Shown: one piece after another, positions 61,501 through 64,000 of the stretch
Position numbering within the stretch: position 1 is the first letter of the stretch
Layout: each line of letters starts with the position of its first letter
Assembly (NCBI RefSeq): GCF_932526225.1
Contig: NC_064048.1
Span: 7,293,015-7,357,014, forward strand
From: Nematostella vectensis
Taxonomy: Eukaryota > Cnidaria > Anthozoa > Actiniaria > Edwardsiidae
Reading direction: 5' to 3'
DNA length: 64,000 nucleotides
Notes under the pieces: model-generated
Seen by the model: the letters and a program-made list of their open reading frames with translations, nothing else
What the model was told of the DNA's origin: nothing
Databases searched by the model: none
Made by a program: the position numbers and the translations under genes

Positions 61501-64000
61501 AGCGGAGTTAAATTGTTGTTTGGACATTTGTATAGGTCTCAACAGTGTCCATATCAGCGGAGTTAAACTGTTATTTGGACATTTGTATAGGTCTCAACAG
61601 TGTCCCTATCAGCGGAGTTAAATTGTTGTTTGGACATTTGTATAGGTCTCAACAGTGTCCATATTAGCGGAGTTAAACTGTTATTTGGACATTTGTATAG
61701 GTCTCAACAGTGTCCATATTAGCGGAGTTAAACTGTTATTTGGACATTTGTATAGGTCTCAACAGTGTCCCTATTAGCGGGGTTAAACTGTTATTTGGAC
61801 ATTTGTATAGGTCTCAACAGTGTCCATATCAGCGGAGTTAAACTGTTATTTGGACATTTGTATAGGTCTCAACAGTGTCCATATCAGCGGAGTTAAACTG
61901 TTATTTGGGCATTTGTATAGGTCTCAACAGTGTCCATATTAGCGGCGAGTTAAATTGTTATTTGGACATTTGTATAGGTCTCAACAGTGTCCATATCAGC
62001 GGGGTTAAACTGTTATTCGGACATTTGTATAGGTCTCAACAGTGTCCATATCAGCGGAGTTAAACTGTTATTTGGACATTTGTATAGGTCTCAACAGTGT
62101 CCATATCAGCGGAGTTAAACTGTTATTTGGGCATTTGTATAGGTCTGAACAGTGTCCCTATTAGCGGAGTTAAACTGTTGTTTGGACATTTGTATAGGTC
62201 TCAACAGTGTCCATATCAGCGGAGTTAAACTGTTATTTGGACATTTGTATAGGTCTCAACAGTGTCCATATCAGCGGAGTTAAACTGTTATTTGGACATT
62301 TGTATAGGTCTCAACAGTGTCCATATTAGCGGGGTTAAACTGTTATTTGGGCATTTGTATAGGTCTGAACAGTGTCCCTATTAGCGGAGTTAAACTGTTA
62401 TTTGGACATTTGTATAGGTCTCAACAGTGTCCATATCAGCGGAGTTAAATTGTTATTTGGACATTTGTATAGGTCTCAACAGTGTCCCTATCAGCGGAGT
62501 TAAACTGTTATTTGGGCATTTGTATAGGTCTGAACAGTGTCCCTATTAGCGGAGTTAAACTGTTATTAGGACATTTGTATAGGTCTCAACAGTGTCCATA
62601 TCAGCGGAGTTAAATTGTTATTTGGACATTTGTATAGGTCTCAACAGTGTCCATATTAGCGGAGTTAAACTGTTATTTGGACATTTGTATAGGTCTCAAC
62701 AGTGTCCATATCAGCGGAGTTAAACTGTTATTTGGGCATTTGTATAGGTCTGAACAGTGTCCATATCAGCGGAGTTAAATTGTTATTTGGACATTTGTAT
62801 AGGTCTCAACAGTGTCCATATTAGCGGAGTTAAACTGTTATTTGGACATTTGTATAGGTCTCAACAGTGTCCATATCAGCGGAGTTAAACTGTTATTTGG
62901 ACATTTGTATAGGTCTCAACAGGGTCCATATCAGCGGAGTTCAACTGTTATTTGGGCATTTGTATAGGTCTGAACAGTGTCCATATTAGCGGAGTTAAAC
63001 TGTTATTTGGACATTTGTATAGGTCTCAACAGTGTCCATATCAGCGGAGTTAAACTGTTATTTGGACATTTGTATAGGTCTCAACAGTGTCCATATTAGC
63101 GGAGTTAAACTGTTATTTGGACATTTGTATAGGTCTCAACAGTGTCCATATTAGCGGAGTTAAATTGTTATTTGGACATTTGTATAGGTCTCAACAGTGT
63201 CCATATTAGCGGAGTTAAACTGTTATTTGGACATTTGTATAGGTCTCAACAGTGTCCATATCAGCGGAGTTAAACTGTTATTTGGACATTTGTATAGGTC
63301 TCAACAGGGTCCATATCAGCGGAGTTCAACTGTTATTTGGGCATTTGTATAGGTCTGAACAGTGTCCATATTAGCGGAGTTAAACTGTTATTTGGACATT
63401 TGTATAGGTCTCAACAGTGTCCCTATCAGCGGAGTTAAACTGTTATTTGGACATTTGTATAGGTCTCAACAGTGTCCATATCAGCGGAGTTAAACTGTTA
63501 TTTGGACATTTGTATAGGTCTCAACAGTGTCCATATTAGCGGGGTTAAACTGTTATTTGGGCATTTGTATAGGTCTGAACAGTGTCCCTATTAGCGGAGT
63601 TAAACTGTTATTTGGACATTTGTATAGGTCTCAACAGTGTCCATATCAGCGGAGTTAAATTGTTATTTGGACATTTGTATAGGTCTCAACAGTGTCCCTA
63701 TCAGCGGAGTTAAACTGTTATTTGGGCATTTGTATAGGTCTGAACAGTGTCCCTATTAGCGGAGTTAAACTGTTATTAGGACATTTGTATAGGTCTCAAC
63801 AGTGTCCATATCAGCGGAGTTAAATTGTTATTTGGACATTTGTATAGGTCTCAACAGTGTCCATATTAGCGGAGTTAAACTGTTATTTGGACATTTGTAT
63901 AGGTCTCAACAGTGTCCATATCAGCGGAGTTAAACTGTTATTTGGGCATTTGTATAGGTCTGAACAGTGTCCATATCAGCGGAGTTAAATTGTTATTTGG
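58541..64000. repeat. 55-bp satellite array, about 99 copies, incomplete
   Basis: The unit (TTATTTGGACATTTGTATAG, GTCTCAACAGTGTCCATATC, AGCGGAGTTAAACTG) repeats every 55 bases from 58541 to the window edge, with rare 57-base units (GCGGCGAGTT). Variant positions are G/A in GGGCATT, T/C in TTTGG/TTCGG, CCA/CCC and ATC/ATT. As 55 is not a multiple of three, a read-through cycles through frames, so the 62-aa frames here are artefacts. Higher-order repeats of 385 bp (7 units) and 1210 bp (22 units) are visible. Confidence 0.97.

Noticed and set aside
58679-62063. Repeated 62-aa frames within the 55-bp array
   Set aside because: The unit is not a multiple of three and frames exist only by cycling through repeat phases around 57-base units; no start context, domain or splice signal.

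Overview
The window is animal nuclear DNA. Genes are split by GT/AG introns, and the sequence is full of foldback elements, MITE-like elements, simple repeats and tandem arrays. A MICAL-type flavoprotein with short introns, a cysteine-rich secreted inhibitor mosaic and an intronless peptide-receptor-like GPCR together suggest an early-branching metazoan, most likely an anthozoan cnidarian (sea anemone or coral). That placement is inference from gene content and repeat style; no species marker was identified.

Layout. 1-4600: a large foldback element, then a hAT-superfamily transposase gene broken by one frameshift. 4600-9200: AT-rich non-coding DNA with small inverted and direct repeats. 9234-34865 (+): a MICAL (F-actin monooxygenase) gene whose 26 coding exons I could join in one consistent frame (about 1615 codons). 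Domain order is FAD monooxygenase, CH, LIM, long low-complexity linker, C-terminal bMERB coiled coil. Its introns hold at least five MITE/foldback insertions, a tRNA-derived SINE and four tandem arrays. 34866-39500: no gene seen; a cluster of CACGTG-type sites lies just after MICAL. 39521-46902 (+): a secreted mosaic protein of six coding exons (371 aa) with signal peptide, IGFBP-like, Kazal, VWC-like, antistasin-like and Kunitz modules, and a candidate TATA box and 5' UTR exon. 47465-48865: a 700-bp GGTA microsatellite abutting the 3' end of a 5'-truncated non-LTR retrotransposon fragment (- strand). 49000-54400: AT-rich, no gene recognised. 54453-55511 (+): single-exon rhodopsin-family GPCR with altered class motifs. 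55726-58038 (-): pieces of an unidentified multi-span membrane protein gene, including a SINE. 58541-64000: a 55-bp satellite of about 99 copies running off the window edge.

The most unusual signal is tandem duplication that includes exon-intron junctions. The MICAL LIM exon's 3' end plus its splice donor is amplified about 40 times as an 87-bp unit (19522-22975). A minus-strand exon donor at 57910 is repeated about five times into its intron. Degenerate copies of the MICAL exon-18 acceptor region lie upstream of that exon. The genes do not form a functional cluster; they are ordinary eukaryotic neighbours.
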